DNA from: DASWZN01 sp036404435
GTDB lineage: Bacteria; Acidobacteriota; Terriglobia; Bryobacterales; Bryobacteraceae
Assembly (NCBI GenBank): GCA_036404435.1
Contig: DASWZN010000038.1
Span: 107,575 to 171,574 of the forward strand
Direction: 5' to 3'
Length of the DNA: 64,000 nt
Positions 43,374 to 53,001 of this stretch are shown here, in pieces. The notes beneath the pieces are model-generated. The model ran no database searches, was not told the DNA's origin, and was given only the letters and a program-made list of their open reading frames with translations. The position numbers and the translations under genes were made by a program. The first letter of the stretch is position 1; every line of letters begins with the position of its first letter.

Positions 43374-45911
43374 TCACTTGGCGTGACCGGCCTCCTGGAG
43401 AGCGAATTCCAGCGCTGCGTCCAGCGTATGCATGAACTCATTGATCTTGATTGGTTTGGTGAGATACCGGAAGAATCCTGCCTGCAGGCCCTTCTCGATG
43501 TCACGCGGCATTGCGTTCGCACTGAGGGCGACGATGGGAATGTGCGCCGTGGTTGCGTCCGCGCGCAAGACCTTCAAGGCTTCCAAACCGCTGATGCCGG
43601 GCAGATTGATGTCCATCAGGATCACCGTCGGCTTAGCGGTGCGCGCCACCTCAATGCCGAGAGTACCGTCCACCGCGGTCAACAGTCTGATGTCGGGGCG
43701 CCGCGAGATGAGCTGCTCGACCAGCTTCATGTTCGCCTGGTTGTCCTCCACATAGAGCAGGGTGTGCGTCCGCGCGCCGGCCGGCACCGCCGGTCCGTCA
43801 AATGCCGCGGCTTCGCCGCCGTCGGCCACAAGTTGCGGTGCTGCGCACGAGATCAACTCGCACCAGAACACGCTCCCCGCGCCGGCCCTGCTTGCTACTC
43901 CGAGTACGCCTCCCATCAGTTCGGCCAGCCGCTTGGTCACCACCAGGCCGATGCCGGTGCCTGCCACACTACCCGCCTCTTGCCCGAGACGATTGAACGG
44001 CTGGAATAGTTGCGCCACCTTTTCCGGAGACAATCCCGCGCCGGTGTCCGTGACGCTGATGCGAGTGAGTCCCGGGGTGTTGGTCGTGCAATCTACGACG
44101 ACGCTTCCCTGCTCCTTGTTGTATTTGATCGCGTTGGAGAGCAGGTTGATGACGATCTGCTTCAACCGGGTCCGGTCAGCGCGGACAAAGAACGGGCTAT
44201 CGAAGTGGCGAAAGGTCATGCTAATGCCACGCTGTTGCGCCTGCGGCTCCATCATGGCCTGGCATTCGCCCATGACCTCGGCCAACGAGACGGATTCCTC
44301 CGATAGGGACACCTTTCCGGACTCGATCACCGCGAGATCGAGGATCTCGTTGATCAACTTCAGGAGGTGCCACCCTGCCTGGAGAATCTGGGCGATGCTC
44401 TCCTTCTGAGAGTCGGTCGGCAACGGAGAGGCCGACTCCATGAGTTGCGCGAAACCGAGGATGGCATTGAGCGGGCTGCGAAGCTCGTGGCTCATGCTGG
44501 AAAGGAAATCCGACTTCGCGAGATTGGCTTTTTCCGCGGCGGACTTGGCGCTTTCGAGCGCGATGTTCGTTTCCTGGAGCGCCTGCTCGTTGCGTTTGCG
44601 GTCCGTGACGTCCCGCGCCACGGCCAGTACGCCCTGCAGCGTCCTATCCCGGTCATAGAAGGTGGTGGCGTTGTAGGACACCTCCGTTTTCTTGCCGTCC
44701 CGGGCGCGCGCGGTGAGTTCGTAGTCGGTGACTTTCTTTTCGGTGAGCACCAGCGTGATGGCCGCTTCGGCCCGCTCCGGATCGGTAAAGTAGTTCTTGA
44801 ACGGCGCGCCGATCAACTCGTCGCGCGTGCAGCCGGTGAGCGCCTCCATCTGCTTGTTGACGTCGGTGATAATGCCGCGTGGATCGGTGGTCATCAGCGC
44901 GTCGATGTTGGATTCGATGAGAGAGCGCGTGTAGAACTGCTGGTCGCGCAGGCGCTGATCGAGCTTCTGCTGTTCCGCTTCCACCAGCTTGCGCGCGGTG
45001 TTATCGGTGCCGATTAGCAGATAGCCGATGATGGCGCCACGATCGTCGCGCAGCGCCGTGACCGACACGACCGCCGGAAAGCGGCTGCCATCCTTGCGGA
45101 TGTAGGTCAACTCATAGATATCCTCGATCCCGCGCGAGGCCTTGAACACCAGTGCCTCGAAGCCCGGAGCGATCCCGGTTCCCAATTCCAGGCTCAACAC
45201 CTTGGCGCGCGCGATGACTTCCTGCGGATCGGAAATCTCGGCCGGAGTGATCTTGTTCAGCACTTCCGCGGCCGTGTATCCCAGCATGCGCTCGGCGCCG
45301 ACGTTGAACAATTGGATGACACCCTTCTCGTCTGTGGCGATACTGGAGAAGTTGGCGCTGTTGAAAATGGCGGCCTGCAAGGCTCCCGCCTTGAGCAGAG
45401 CCTCTTCCGCCCGCTTGCGCGCGGTGTTATCCGTGCCGATTAGCAGATAGCCGATGATGGCGCCATCGTCGTCGCGCAGCGCCGTGACCGACACGACCGC
45501 CGGAAAGCGGCTGCCATCCTTGCGGATGTAGGTCAATTCATAGATATCCTCGATCCCGCGCGAGGCCTTGAACACCAGCGCCTCGAAGCCCGGCGCGATC
45601 CCGGTTCCCAGCTCCAGGCTCAAGGCCTTGGCGCGCGCGATGACTTCCTGCGGATCCGAAATTTCGGCCGGAGTGATCTTGTTCAGCACTTCATCGGCCG
45701 TGTAGCCCAGCATGCGCTCGGCGCCGACGTTGAACAATTGAATGACGCCCTTCTCGTCGGTGGCGATACTGGAGAAGTTGGCGCTGTTGAAGATCGCGTT
45801 CTGTAAGGCCCCCGTCTTGAGCAGAGCCTCTTCGCGCCGGACCTCGGTGACCACATCCAGCGTGCGAGCAGCCTCGTCGGGAACGGCAGGATCGTGTTTC
45901 TGTGCGGACAT
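43374..45911 (-). CDS. hybrid sensor histidine kinase with three PAS domains and a receiver
   Basis: 845 residues, no membrane segment, so it is cytoplasmic. Order: PAS 1 (about 30-165), PAS 2 (172-307), PAS 3 (325-440), HisKA with His475 (SSMSHELRSPLN), HATPase (G boxes TDTGAGLSP and AGTGIGLVV), and C-terminal receiver (YVEDNQANMKLV, phospho-Asp in VILMDINLPG, Lys in LTKPIK). PAS 1 and PAS 2 are almost identical and result from a recent 426-nt tandem duplication. Signal unknown. The gene is 15 nt upstream of the SpoIIE regulator, which is its likely target. Confidence 0.93.
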   Translation of the reverse strand: MSAQKHDPAVPDEAARTLDVVTEVRREEALLKTGALQNAIFNSANFSSIATDEKGVIQLFNVGAERMLGYTADEVLNKITPAEISDPQEVIARAKALSLELGTGIAPGFEALVFKASRGIEDIYELTYIRKDGSRFPAVVSVTALRDDDGAIIGYLLIGTDNTARKRAEEALLKAGALQAAIFNSANFSSIATDEKGVIQLFNVGAERMLGYTAAEVLNKITPAEISDPQEVIARAKVLSLELGTGIAPGFEALVFKASRGIEDIYELTYIRKDGSRFPAVVSVTALRDDRGAIIGYLLIGTDNTARKLVEAEQQKLDQRLRDQQFYTRSLIESNIDALMTTDPRGIITDVNKQMEALTGCTRDELIGAPFKNYFTDPERAEAAITLVLTEKKVTDYELTARARDGKKTEVSYNATTFYDRDRTLQGVLAVARDVTDRKRNEQALQETNIALESAKSAAEKANLAKSDFLSSMSHELRSPLNAILGFAQLMESASPLPTDSQKESIAQILQAGWHLLKLINEILDLAVIESGKVSLSEESVSLAEVMGECQAMMEPQAQQRGISMTFRHFDSPFFVRADRTRLKQIVINLLSNAIKYNKEQGSVVVDCTTNTPGLTRISVTDTGAGLSPEKVAQLFQPFNRLGQEAGSVAGTGIGLVVTKRLAELMGGVLGVASRAGAGSVFWCELISCAAPQLVADGGEAAAFDGPAVPAGARTHTLLYVEDNQANMKLVEQLISRRPDIRLLTAVDGTLGIEVARTAKPTVILMDINLPGISGLEALKVLRADATTAHIPIVALSANAMPRDIEKGLQAGFFRYLTKPIKINEFMHTLDAALEFALQEAGHAK
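44985..45830 (-). repeat. recent tandem duplication of a PAS-domain segment
   Basis: Two adjacent in-frame units of 142 codons (period 426 nt): 45405-45830 encodes residues 28-169 and 44985-45404 encodes about residues 170-308. Only a few residue differences are seen (for example D/A at TADEV versus TAAEV, K/V near RKRAEE). The low divergence indicates a very recent duplication or ongoing gene conversion. Confidence 0.85.
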
Positions 45912-46007
45912 GCTGCAACCTCCAATCGAGCTAGCGAACAGGCCGATACTCGATCTTTCTGTCTTAAGGGTACCTCCAGGGGGAGCGGTCGCAGGGAGGG
46001 TCTTCCG

Positions 46008-47828
46008 TTACTTCCGCACCACCACCTCGATGCCGCCCATCGCCGCCCGGCCCGGCATCGCCACGCCCGCGATCTCCTGGTAGCTCGCGTTCCCTACGTT
46101 CGTCAGCCGCACGAACGGATGCACCCGCCCTTTGCCGTATCCCGCCGATACGTCCACCAGCGCGTAGGTAGCCTGCCCCACGCGGTCCACCACGCCCAGC
46201 CGGGCGCGCGCCACCACGCCGCGGAAGCCGCCCTGCCAGCTCAGCACGCCGCTCTCGGACGGGTAGTTGAAAACATACTCGGAAAGCAGCCCGCCCAGCG
46301 ACTGCCGGGAGCCGCTCAACGCCTCGTAGCTGACCGTGATCTGCTGCCCGCGCGCGGGAACGATGGTGGCAGACGCTTCCGCCCCGATGAAGCGCAGCCG
46401 GGCGATGTTCATCGCTTGCCAGGGGTCGGCCGTCGAGCTGCGCACATAGTCGATGTCGTTGGTTTCGCGCCGCTCGAACACCGAGGCGGAGAAGCGGAAG
46501 GCGTCGCCGCGCCGCCAGTCCGCGCCGGCGTCGTAGCTCCACGCCGTTTCGGGCAGCAGCTTGGGATTGCCGATGGTGGCCGGGTCCTGGTAGTAGAGGT
46601 CGGTGTAAGTGGGGATGCGAAAGGCGCGGCTTGCGCTGGCTCGCAGCTTCCAGCGCGGGGATAGCCACGCCCCCGCCGCCACCGTCGGGCTCAGCTCGCT
46701 CCTGCCCCAGTGGTACATCTCTTCGCGCAGGGCCACGGAAAACGAGAAGCGGCGCAGCGCCCGCGCGTCCAGAGAGACGTAGGCCGCGCCCCGGCTGCGG
46801 TTGTGGTCGCCCAGGATGTTGCTCTCGATCGTGTCGCCGTAGCCCTCCAGGCCATAGTTCAGACTGGTGTTGGCCGCCAGCGGATCCCTCCGGCGGATGG
46901 AAAGCTGGAAGGTCTCGTCGGCGTGGTGGTTCTGGTATACATCCGGCTGGTCCCGCAAGAGCACGAACCAGTCGCTATGCCGGCGAAAGGAGACGGCGAC
47001 CTGCGTCTGCGGGCCGAGATCCTGCACCAGGGACGCGAACCAGGTCTTGGTGTTCTCCCACGAATCGAAATCGCCGTAGAACTGATTGGCGCCGAACGGG
47101 CGGTCGCCGTAACCCAGCACCAAACTCGAGCTGCCGAGCGCGGAACGCCACCAGGTGTCGGAAGCCAGCGACAGGTTGCGGTAATCGCGATCGGCCATGA
47201 AGCCCGAAGAGGAGTCGCGCGAGAACGAAAGCTCCTCGGCAAGCTGCTTGAAAACCGTCGCCAGCGTGGTGCGCTCTTCGTTTGTGCCGAAACTGCCGGC
47301 CGCCGCACTGAGCCGGACCTCGGTCGCCTCGGGCTGCCGCGTGAGGATGTTGATCACGCCGCCCACGGCATCGGAGCCGTAGAGCGCCGAGCCCGACCCC
47401 TGCAGCACCTCGATGTGGTCCACGGCATCGAGCGGCACCGGCATGTCCATGTCGTGGTGCCCGGTCTGCGGGTCATTGAGGCGCTGGCCGTCGAGCAGGA
47501 CCAGCGTCTGCTCGAACGAACCGCCGCGGATCGAGACGTCCGTCTGCACGCCGCCGGGCGCGCGCGCCATCACGTCGACCGACGCATCGGAGCGCAGGAA
47601 ATCGACCAGCGCGGTCGCGAGCGTCGTGTCGGCCGCCACCGGCAGGACGTCCACCGAGCGGTCGATCTCTTCGAGTGGGATCGGCTCCGCCGTGCCGGTG
47701 ACGACGACCACCTCGGTGCGCGTGGTCTGGGCCGGGCAAACGCCCGCGCCCAGCACCAACATCAAGAGACACGGACTCCGTTGTCGCAAAGCGGTTCGTG
47801 TTAACCTTTCGAGGAAACTTCGTTCCAT
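46008..47828 (-). CDS. TonB-dependent outer-membrane receptor
   Basis: 606 residues with signal peptide (SPCLLMLVLGAGVCPA). TonB box-like TEVVVVTGT precedes the plug domain (DFLRSDASVDVMARAPGGVQTDVSIRGG, LLDGQRLND, IEVLQGSGSALYGSDAVGGVINI), then a beta-barrel rich in aromatic strands ending in an aromatic C-terminal strand. It resembles BtuB/vitamin-B12-type and small siderophore receptors in length. No riboswitch is visible upstream; it starts 24 nt from the divergent MFS start. Substrate not predicted. Confidence 0.92.
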   Translation of the reverse strand: MERSFLERLTRTALRQRSPCLLMLVLGAGVCPAQTTRTEVVVVTGTAEPIPLEEIDRSVDVLPVAADTTLATALVDFLRSDASVDVMARAPGGVQTDVSIRGGSFEQTLVLLDGQRLNDPQTGHHDMDMPVPLDAVDHIEVLQGSGSALYGSDAVGGVINILTRQPEATEVRLSAAAGSFGTNEERTTLATVFKQLAEELSFSRDSSSGFMADRDYRNLSLASDTWWRSALGSSSLVLGYGDRPFGANQFYGDFDSWENTKTWFASLVQDLGPQTQVAVSFRRHSDWFVLLRDQPDVYQNHHADETFQLSIRRRDPLAANTSLNYGLEGYGDTIESNILGDHNRSRGAAYVSLDARALRRFSFSVALREEMYHWGRSELSPTVAAGAWLSPRWKLRASASRAFRIPTYTDLYYQDPATIGNPKLLPETAWSYDAGADWRRGDAFRFSASVFERRETNDIDYVRSSTADPWQAMNIARLRFIGAEASATIVPARGQQITVSYEALSGSRQSLGGLLSEYVFNYPSESGVLSWQGGFRGVVARARLGVVDRVGQATYALVDVSAGYGKGRVHPFVRLTNVGNASYQEIAGVAMPGRAAMGGIEVVVRK

Positions 47829-47851
47829 TGTAGAGGAGTGACGGGGGTCGC

Positions 47852-49171
47852 ATGAATCCGGCAGGCTACAGCCGCCGCGAGCAGACCGGCTGGTACTTCT
47901 ACGACTGGGCCAACGCGCCCTTCCACACCACCGTGGTGACGGTGTTTCTGGGCCCTTACCTCACCAGCGTGCTCGCCCGCCAGGCCGCCGACGCCAACGG
48001 TTTCGTCCACCCGCTCGGCATCCCGGTGGCCGTTCGCGCTTACTGGTCGTACCTGGTCGCGGCCGCGGTCGTTCTGCAGATCTTCCTGTTGCCCGTCATC
48101 GGCGCTCTCGCCGACTACAGCCACCGCAAGAAGCAGTTGCTGGCGCTGTTCGCTTACGTAGGCGCCGGCGCGACCGCGGCCATGTTCTTCCTCCAAGGCC
48201 CGGCCTACCTGCCCGCGGGCGTTCTGTTCCTGGTTGCGAACACGGCCTTCGGCGCCTCCGTGGTGGTCTACAACTCGTTTCTGCCGGAGATCGCCGCCCC
48301 CGAGGAGCGCGACGCCGTTTCCTCGAAGGGCTGGGCCATTGGCTACCTTGGCGGCGGCCTCCTGCTGGCGCTGAACCTGCTCCTCTACATCCGGCCCCGC
48401 GCGCTGGGGCTTGACGAGAATCTCGCGATCCGCATCGGACTGGCCTCGGCCGGCGTGTGGTGGGGCGTCTTCACGGTGATCCCCCTGATGAGGATCCGCA
48501 GCCGCCAGGCGGCGCGGCGGCTGGCGCACGGCCAATCCGCCATCGCCGTCACGCTGCGCCAGCTCTTCCACACGCTCGGCGAGCTCCGCGGCCGCCCGCA
48601 AACGCTCACCTTCCTGCTGGCCTATCTGCTTTACAGCGACGCCATCCAGACCGTCATCGCGCTGGCCACGCAGTTCGGCCACGACGAGCTGAAGATCTCG
48701 ATGGGGCCGCTGGCGCTGGCCATCCTGATGGTCCAGTTCGTGGCGTTCTTCGGCTCGATAGCTTTCAACTGGATCGCCGCGGCCATCACCGCCAAGCGCG
48801 CCGTGATGCTCTCGCTCGTCATCTGGACCGGCGTCCTGCTGGGGATGTACTTCTGGGTGCGGACCGTCGGCCAATACTTCGTGATGGCCGCGCTGGTGGC
48901 GCTGGTTTTGGGCGGCAGCCAGGCGCTGAGCCGGTCGCTCTTCTCGCAGATGATACCCAAGGGCCAGGAAGCCGAGTACTTCGGCCTCTACGAGATCAGC
49001 GACAAAGGCACGAGCTGGCTGTGCCCGCTGGTGTTCGGCTTGGCGGTCCAGTTCACCGGCAGCTATCGCCTCTCGGCGCTGTCGCTGGCGTTCTTCTTCC
49101 TGGCCGGCCTGGCCGTGCTCGCGCGGGTGGATGTAAGGCGCGCCGTGCGCGAAGCGAGCGGAGGAGAGTGA
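47852..49171 (+). CDS. UMF1-family major facilitator superfamily transporter
   Basis: 439 residues with ~12 hydrophobic segments. The N-terminus WYFYDWANAPFHTTVVTVFLGPYL and the motif ALADYSHRKKQLL (DxxxRK after TM2) are typical of the UMF1/Atg22-like MFS group. Length is standard. ATG 47852 with GAGG nearby. It is divergent from the TonB-dependent receptor (24 nt between starts), so shared regulation and linked nutrient import across outer and inner membranes is possible, but the substrate is unknown. Confidence 0.9.
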   Translation: MNPAGYSRREQTGWYFYDWANAPFHTTVVTVFLGPYLTSVLARQAADANGFVHPLGIPVAVRAYWSYLVAAAVVLQIFLLPVIGALADYSHRKKQLLALFAYVGAGATAAMFFLQGPAYLPAGVLFLVANTAFGASVVVYNSFLPEIAAPEERDAVSSKGWAIGYLGGGLLLALNLLLYIRPRALGLDENLAIRIGLASAGVWWGVFTVIPLMRIRSRQAARRLAHGQSAIAVTLRQLFHTLGELRGRPQTLTFLLAYLLYSDAIQTVIALATQFGHDELKISMGPLALAILMVQFVAFFGSIAFNWIAAAITAKRAVMLSLVIWTGVLLGMYFWVRTVGQYFVMAALVALVLGGSQALSRSLFSQMIPKGQEAEYFGLYEISDKGTSWLCPLVFGLAVQFTGSYRLSALSLAFFFLAGLAVLARVDVRRAVREASGGE

Positions 49172-49244
49172 GGCCCACGCGTCATGAGGTATCCCGTAGC
49201 GAACTTATGAATTGTGGTTCCGTCGGCCCCGGGGCCTACCCGTC

Positions 49245-49604
49245 TCAGCCGAGCATGTCGATCATGCCCGCCGTCGCGGCCGGCTCGCCGAACAAGCTCT
49301 GCACCTGTTGGAGCAGCAGCGCCTGGTCGTTCATGGCGGCCTGCTCCTGCGGAGTGGCGTTCGCCAGATCGGCTGATGGGGAGGCGATGGGCAGCACTGG
49401 CAGCGTGCTCTGGGAAGGCTGACAAATGCCGAACAGCTCGCTTGCGTCCTGCGCCTGGAGCGCGGCCATGCTGATACTTACCAGGTCTTGTGGCGAAGCC
49501 GATTTGAGATCGGCCGTCGAGATCGGGGCCGGCAGATTGGAGAGTGGGCCTCCCGGCTCGCTCAAGTAGGATAAGCCGCTCAGTGCGCTCGCTACGGATC
49601 CCAT
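49245..49604 (-). CDS. small hypothetical protein, Ser/Ala/Leu-rich
   Basis: 119 residues of low-complexity but amphipathic sequence (SPQDLVSISMAALQAQDASELFG, TPQEQAAMNDQALLLQQVQSLFGE) with no signal peptide. The paired helices resemble small secretion or flagellar-type accessory proteins, but I make no assignment. It lies 104 nt downstream of the LuxR regulator gene on the same strand. Confidence 0.55.
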   Translation of the reverse strand: MGSVASALSGLSYLSEPGGPLSNLPAPISTADLKSASPQDLVSISMAALQAQDASELFGICQPSQSTLPVLPIASPSADLANATPQEQAAMNDQALLLQQVQSLFGEPAATAGMIDMLG

Positions 49605-49707
49605 GCTCCTGTCCTCAACCTTAGCTTATCGGCCAAAATGTGGCTTTCTTGCGCGCATGGAGACCCGCGGAGGACCTGCTGACAAGCCTTTGATTCGGGA
49701 CGAGTTG

Positions 49708-50397
49708 CTACGCGCTGGGAGCCGGGTGCTCCTTGGAGTCCGGGGTGAAGCGCGTCAGACCGGCCGAGAGGGCGAGCTGCGTCAGACCGGCGATGTTGTT
49801 CACGCCGATCTTCTTCATCATCGTCTTGCGGTAGCTGCGAACCGTCTGCAACCCCAGGTCGAGCATGACGGCGATTTCTTTGCTCGTCTTGCCCTCCGCC
49901 ACCAGCCGCAGCACCTGCAGCTCGCGCGGAGACAGCGTTTCGAGCACCGGCGGCAGCGCCTTCGATTCCAGATCGCCCCGCTGAATCCTGGTCTGCACCC
50001 GGTCGGCGACTTCCGCGCACAGGTAGAACCCGCCCTTGGCCACGGTCCGCAGCGCGTCCAGCAGGTCGTCCGAAGAGGCGTTCTTGAGAACGAAGGCGCG
50101 CGCCCCCGACCGGATCGCCCCCACTACGGAACTCTCGTCGTCGTACATCGAGAGGATCACGACCTTGCTCTCCGGGCAGTGGCGCATGATCTCGATCGTG
50201 GCTTCGATGCCGTTCAGGCCGGGCAGCCCGATGTCCATCAACACCAGGTCGGGGTGCGCCTTCTTGCAGAAGTGCACCGCTTCGGCCCCGTTTTCGGCTT
50301 CCCCGACTACCTTGAACTCGTCGCGCCTCTCGAGGATCGACTTGATGCCGTCACGGAAAATCTTGTGATCGTCTACGAGCAATATTTGATATGCCAT
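49708..50397 (-). CDS. NarL/LuxR-type response regulator
   Basis: 229 residues from ATG 50397 (MAYQILLVDDHK). Receiver: Asp9-Asp10, phospho-Asp55 (LVLMDIGLPG), Lys in VLKNAS. The C-terminal HTH reads LSPRELQVLRLVAEGKTSKEIAVMLDLGLQTVRSYRKTMMKKIGV, the canonical LuxR motif. It should be phosphorylated by the adjacent kinase (50441-51133); the two genes are in tandem 43 nt apart. Confidence 0.93.
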   Translation of the reverse strand: MAYQILLVDDHKIFRDGIKSILERRDEFKVVGEAENGAEAVHFCKKAHPDLVLMDIGLPGLNGIEATIEIMRHCPESKVVILSMYDDESSVVGAIRSGARAFVLKNASSDDLLDALRTVAKGGFYLCAEVADRVQTRIQRGDLESKALPPVLETLSPRELQVLRLVAEGKTSKEIAVMLDLGLQTVRSYRKTMMKKIGVNNIAGLTQLALSAGLTRFTPDSKEHPAPSA

Positions 50398-50440
50398 CGC
50401 CACACCATGCGAGCGGGCCGGCCACGCTGGGGCCGATCCC

Positions 50441-51133
50441 TCAATCCGTCTTCGAGCCGTCTCCTGCCTTCGACACCCTGTAAATGGCTTTCACAATTGT
50501 ACCCTTTTCCGGCGTGCTCGCAACCGAAAACCTCAGACCCGCCTGAGCCGAGTGGTAGCGCATCAAATGAAAGCCAAGTCCCGTGTTTCCAGTGATTTCC
50601 TGGTCCACCGAGAAGCCGCGGCCGTTATCGCGGACTTCCAGGCTCACGCCCTGCTTGACGGGTCTCACCAGGACTTCCACCCGCGTCGCGCCGGAATGCC
50701 CCACTGCATTATCGATGGCCTGCTCGGCGATTTTGTAGAGCGCGGTGGCCATCTCGACCGGCAGCCGCACCGAGGAATCGAACAGCAAACGGATCTTGCC
50801 GTTGAAGCTCTTGCGGTGCCGGCCCGCCAGCCGATCCAGCGCGAACTGCAGCCCGGTTCGCTCGACGATGGATGGATTCAGCTCGTAGCTGAGGTCGCGC
50901 ACCTGGCCGACGGATTGCTCCAGGACCTTCTGAATCTCCAGAATCCGCTTCGTGTTGTCGGCGACTTTGTCGTGGAGGTCCATCCGCAGCAGGTCCAGTT
51001 GCAGTCCGATCGCGCTGAGCACCTGGCCAACCTCGTCGTGCAGGATGCGCGAGACTCGGGCGCCTTCCTGCTCCCTGGCGTTCATCACGCTGACCAGCAG
51101 GTGGGCCAGGGATCGTTCTTCCTCTGTCGCCAT
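50441..51133 (-). CDS. NarX/UhpB-type histidine kinase (HisKA_3)
   Basis: 230 residues from ATG 51133; a longer frame from 51205 would overlap the transketolase gene. HisKA_3 dimerisation with phospho-His32 (SRILHDEVGQVLSAIGLQLD), then a HATPase with NAVGHSGATRV, DNGRGFSVD and GLGFHLM. No sensor or membrane domain is seen, so the input is cytoplasmic or through a partner. It pairs with the NarL-type regulator downstream. Confidence 0.9.
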   Translation of the reverse strand: MATEEERSLAHLLVSVMNAREQEGARVSRILHDEVGQVLSAIGLQLDLLRMDLHDKVADNTKRILEIQKVLEQSVGQVRDLSYELNPSIVERTGLQFALDRLAGRHRKSFNGKIRLLFDSSVRLPVEMATALYKIAEQAIDNAVGHSGATRVEVLVRPVKQGVSLEVRDNGRGFSVDQEITGNTGLGFHLMRYHSAQAGLRFSVASTPEKGTIVKAIYRVSKAGDGSKTD

Positions 51134-51158
51134 TGCGGATTCGAGCGGCAACGCGCCG

Positions 51159-52124
51159 CTACTTCTTCTTTCTGCCCAAAACCTTGCGCGCGGCCGCGGC
51201 CACATTCACCGCCCGCATCCCGTACTTATCCAGCAGGCTGTCCGGCGACCCGGATTCGGCGTAGCCGGTGAGGCCGACGAACTCCATCGGGCAGGGGTGG
51301 GTTTCGGCAACCACCTGCGCCACGCGCACCCCCAGCCCGCCGTCTACCAGGTGCTCCTCGGCCACCACGATGGCGCCCGTCTGGACGGCGGCGCGCCCGA
51401 TCGCGTCCCGGTCCAGCGGCTTCGCCGTGTGCATGTCGAGCACCCGGGCGGATATCCCCTCCACAGCCAGAAGGCCCTGCGCCCGGATTGCCTCGGCCAC
51501 CATCAGGCCGTTGGCGATCAGCGTCACGTCGTCTCCCGCAATCAGCTCGATCGCTTTCCCGATTTCGAACCGCTGGTCCGCGGGGTAGATCACGGGGACC
51601 TTGAGGCGGCCGGTGCGGACGAACACCGGGCCCTGGTGCTCCGCCGCGGCGCGGATCAGCGCCCGCGCAGCCACCTCGTCGGCCGGCGCCAGAACCACAA
51701 AGCCGGGCAGGGAACACGCCAGGCTGGTCTCCTCGATGCTCATCTGGGAGGGGCCGTCCTCGCCGATCGAGATGCCGCTGTGCGTGCCCACCACCTTCAC
51801 GTTCGCGCCCGGATACGCCACCGCCACGCGGAGCTGCTCGAAGCCCTTGTTTATGACGAAACAAGAGAAGCTGGCCGCGAACGGAATCTTGCCGAAGGAA
51901 GCGAGGCCGGCCGCCACCCCCACCATGTTCGCTTCCGCGATGCCGCAGGAGACGAAGCGGTCCGGGAACTCTTTGGCGAAAAATGAGGTGTAGGTGGACT
52001 TCGACAGGTCCGCGTCCACCGCCCAGACGTTGGGGTTTTCGCGCCCCAGCTCGACCAGCGTCTTGCCGAAGGCCTCACGCGTCGCCATCCCCGGCTTGAG
52101 TTCGAATTTCGTTGCGATCGCCAT
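51159..52124 (-). CDS. transketolase C-terminal subunit
   Basis: 321 residues from ATG 52124, 1 nt overlapping the stop of the N-terminal subunit (TGATG). Covers the pyrimidine-binding and C-terminal domains: TREAFGKTLVELG, VDADLSKSTYTSFF, RFVSCGIAEANMVGVAAGLA, SHGGISIGEDGPSQM (as THSGISIGEDGPSQM), and the C-terminal EEHLVDGGLG motif. It works with the N-terminal subunit as a split transketolase for pentose interconversion; split forms are common in Acidobacteria and archaea. Confidence 0.93.
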   Translation of the reverse strand: MAIATKFELKPGMATREAFGKTLVELGRENPNVWAVDADLSKSTYTSFFAKEFPDRFVSCGIAEANMVGVAAGLASFGKIPFAASFSCFVINKGFEQLRVAVAYPGANVKVVGTHSGISIGEDGPSQMSIEETSLACSLPGFVVLAPADEVAARALIRAAAEHQGPVFVRTGRLKVPVIYPADQRFEIGKAIELIAGDDVTLIANGLMVAEAIRAQGLLAVEGISARVLDMHTAKPLDRDAIGRAAVQTGAIVVAEEHLVDGGLGVRVAQVVAETHPCPMEFVGLTGYAESGSPDSLLDKYGMRAVNVAAAARKVLGRKKK

Positions 52125-52945
52125 CAAGCAAGCTCCTTCAGCGCGAGTTCGACCTCTTCCTTCGTGGGGGCCGTTCCGTGGAACTTGGGGTTGTTCTCCA
52201 TGAACGAGACTCCCTTGCCTTTGACGGTGTGCGCGATCAGGGCCGTGGGCTTGCCCTTGACTGCGGCGGCTTCGGCGAACGCCGCCTGAAGCGCCGGGAT
52301 GCTGTGTCCGTCCAGCTCCACCGTGTGCCAGCCGAAGGCCTGCCACTTGGCCACCACGGGCTCGATCTCCATGATGTCCTTGACGAACCCGTCGAGCTGT
52401 ATGCGGTTGTAATCGAGGATGGCCACCACGTTATCGAGCTTGTGAAACGCGCCGAACATGGCCGCTTCCCAGATCTGCCCTTCCTGGATTTCGCCGTCGC
52501 CGAGAATGCAGTAGGCGCGCGAGGGCCGCTTGTCCCAGCGCGCCGCCAGGCCCATCCCCATGGCGATCGAAAGCCCTTCGCCCAGCGAACCGGTCGAGGC
52601 CTCGAGCGCCGGAATGAAGCGCCGGTCGGGATGGCCCTGGTAGATCGAGCCCAGCTTCCGCAGCGTGTTCAGCGTCTCCACCGGCGTGTAGCCGCACTCC
52701 GCCATGGCTGCATACAGCACCGGACAGGCATGGCCCTTAGAGAGGATGATGCGGTCCCGGTCCGGCCACTCCGGATTCGAAGGATCGTGCCGCAGCGCGT
52801 CCCAAAACAGGGTCACGACGATCTCGGTGGCCGAGAGCGACCCGCCCGGATGGCCCGAGCCCGCGGCGCCGATCATCCGGATAATGTGCCGCCGGATTCC
52901 TTTCGAGATCTCCTGCAATTCGCCGACGTTCGCTGTGCGCTGCAT
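52124..52945 (-). CDS. transketolase N-terminal subunit
   Basis: 273 residues from ATG 52945 (MQRTANVGELQ); a start 13 codons upstream is possible. TPP-binding domain: SGHPGGSLSATEI, SKGHACPVLYAAM, GSLGEGLSIAMGMGLA, ILGDGEIQEGQIWEAAMFG (GDG motif) and a later DYNRIQLDG. The C-terminal half of the enzyme is the adjacent downstream gene. The upstream region to purA holds a small inverted repeat. Confidence 0.93.
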   Translation of the reverse strand: MQRTANVGELQEISKGIRRHIIRMIGAAGSGHPGGSLSATEIVVTLFWDALRHDPSNPEWPDRDRIILSKGHACPVLYAAMAECGYTPVETLNTLRKLGSIYQGHPDRRFIPALEASTGSLGEGLSIAMGMGLAARWDKRPSRAYCILGDGEIQEGQIWEAAMFGAFHKLDNVVAILDYNRIQLDGFVKDIMEIEPVVAKWQAFGWHTVELDGHSIPALQAAFAEAAAVKGKPTALIAHTVKGKGVSFMENNPKFHGTAPTKEEVELALKELA

Positions 52946-53001
52946 TGGCCTCCCGAAACACCCGATGTTAGCACAGGCAGCCATCCGCCCTCAGCCGTAG
53001 C

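Noticed and set aside
46008..47828. Cobalamin riboswitch for the BtuB-like receptor
   Set aside because: Only 24 nt separate its start from the divergent MFS gene; no riboswitch fits.
47801..48874. Minus-strand open frame antisense to the MFS transporter
   Set aside because: No domain, low-complexity composition, and the opposite frame is a clear 12-TM transporter.
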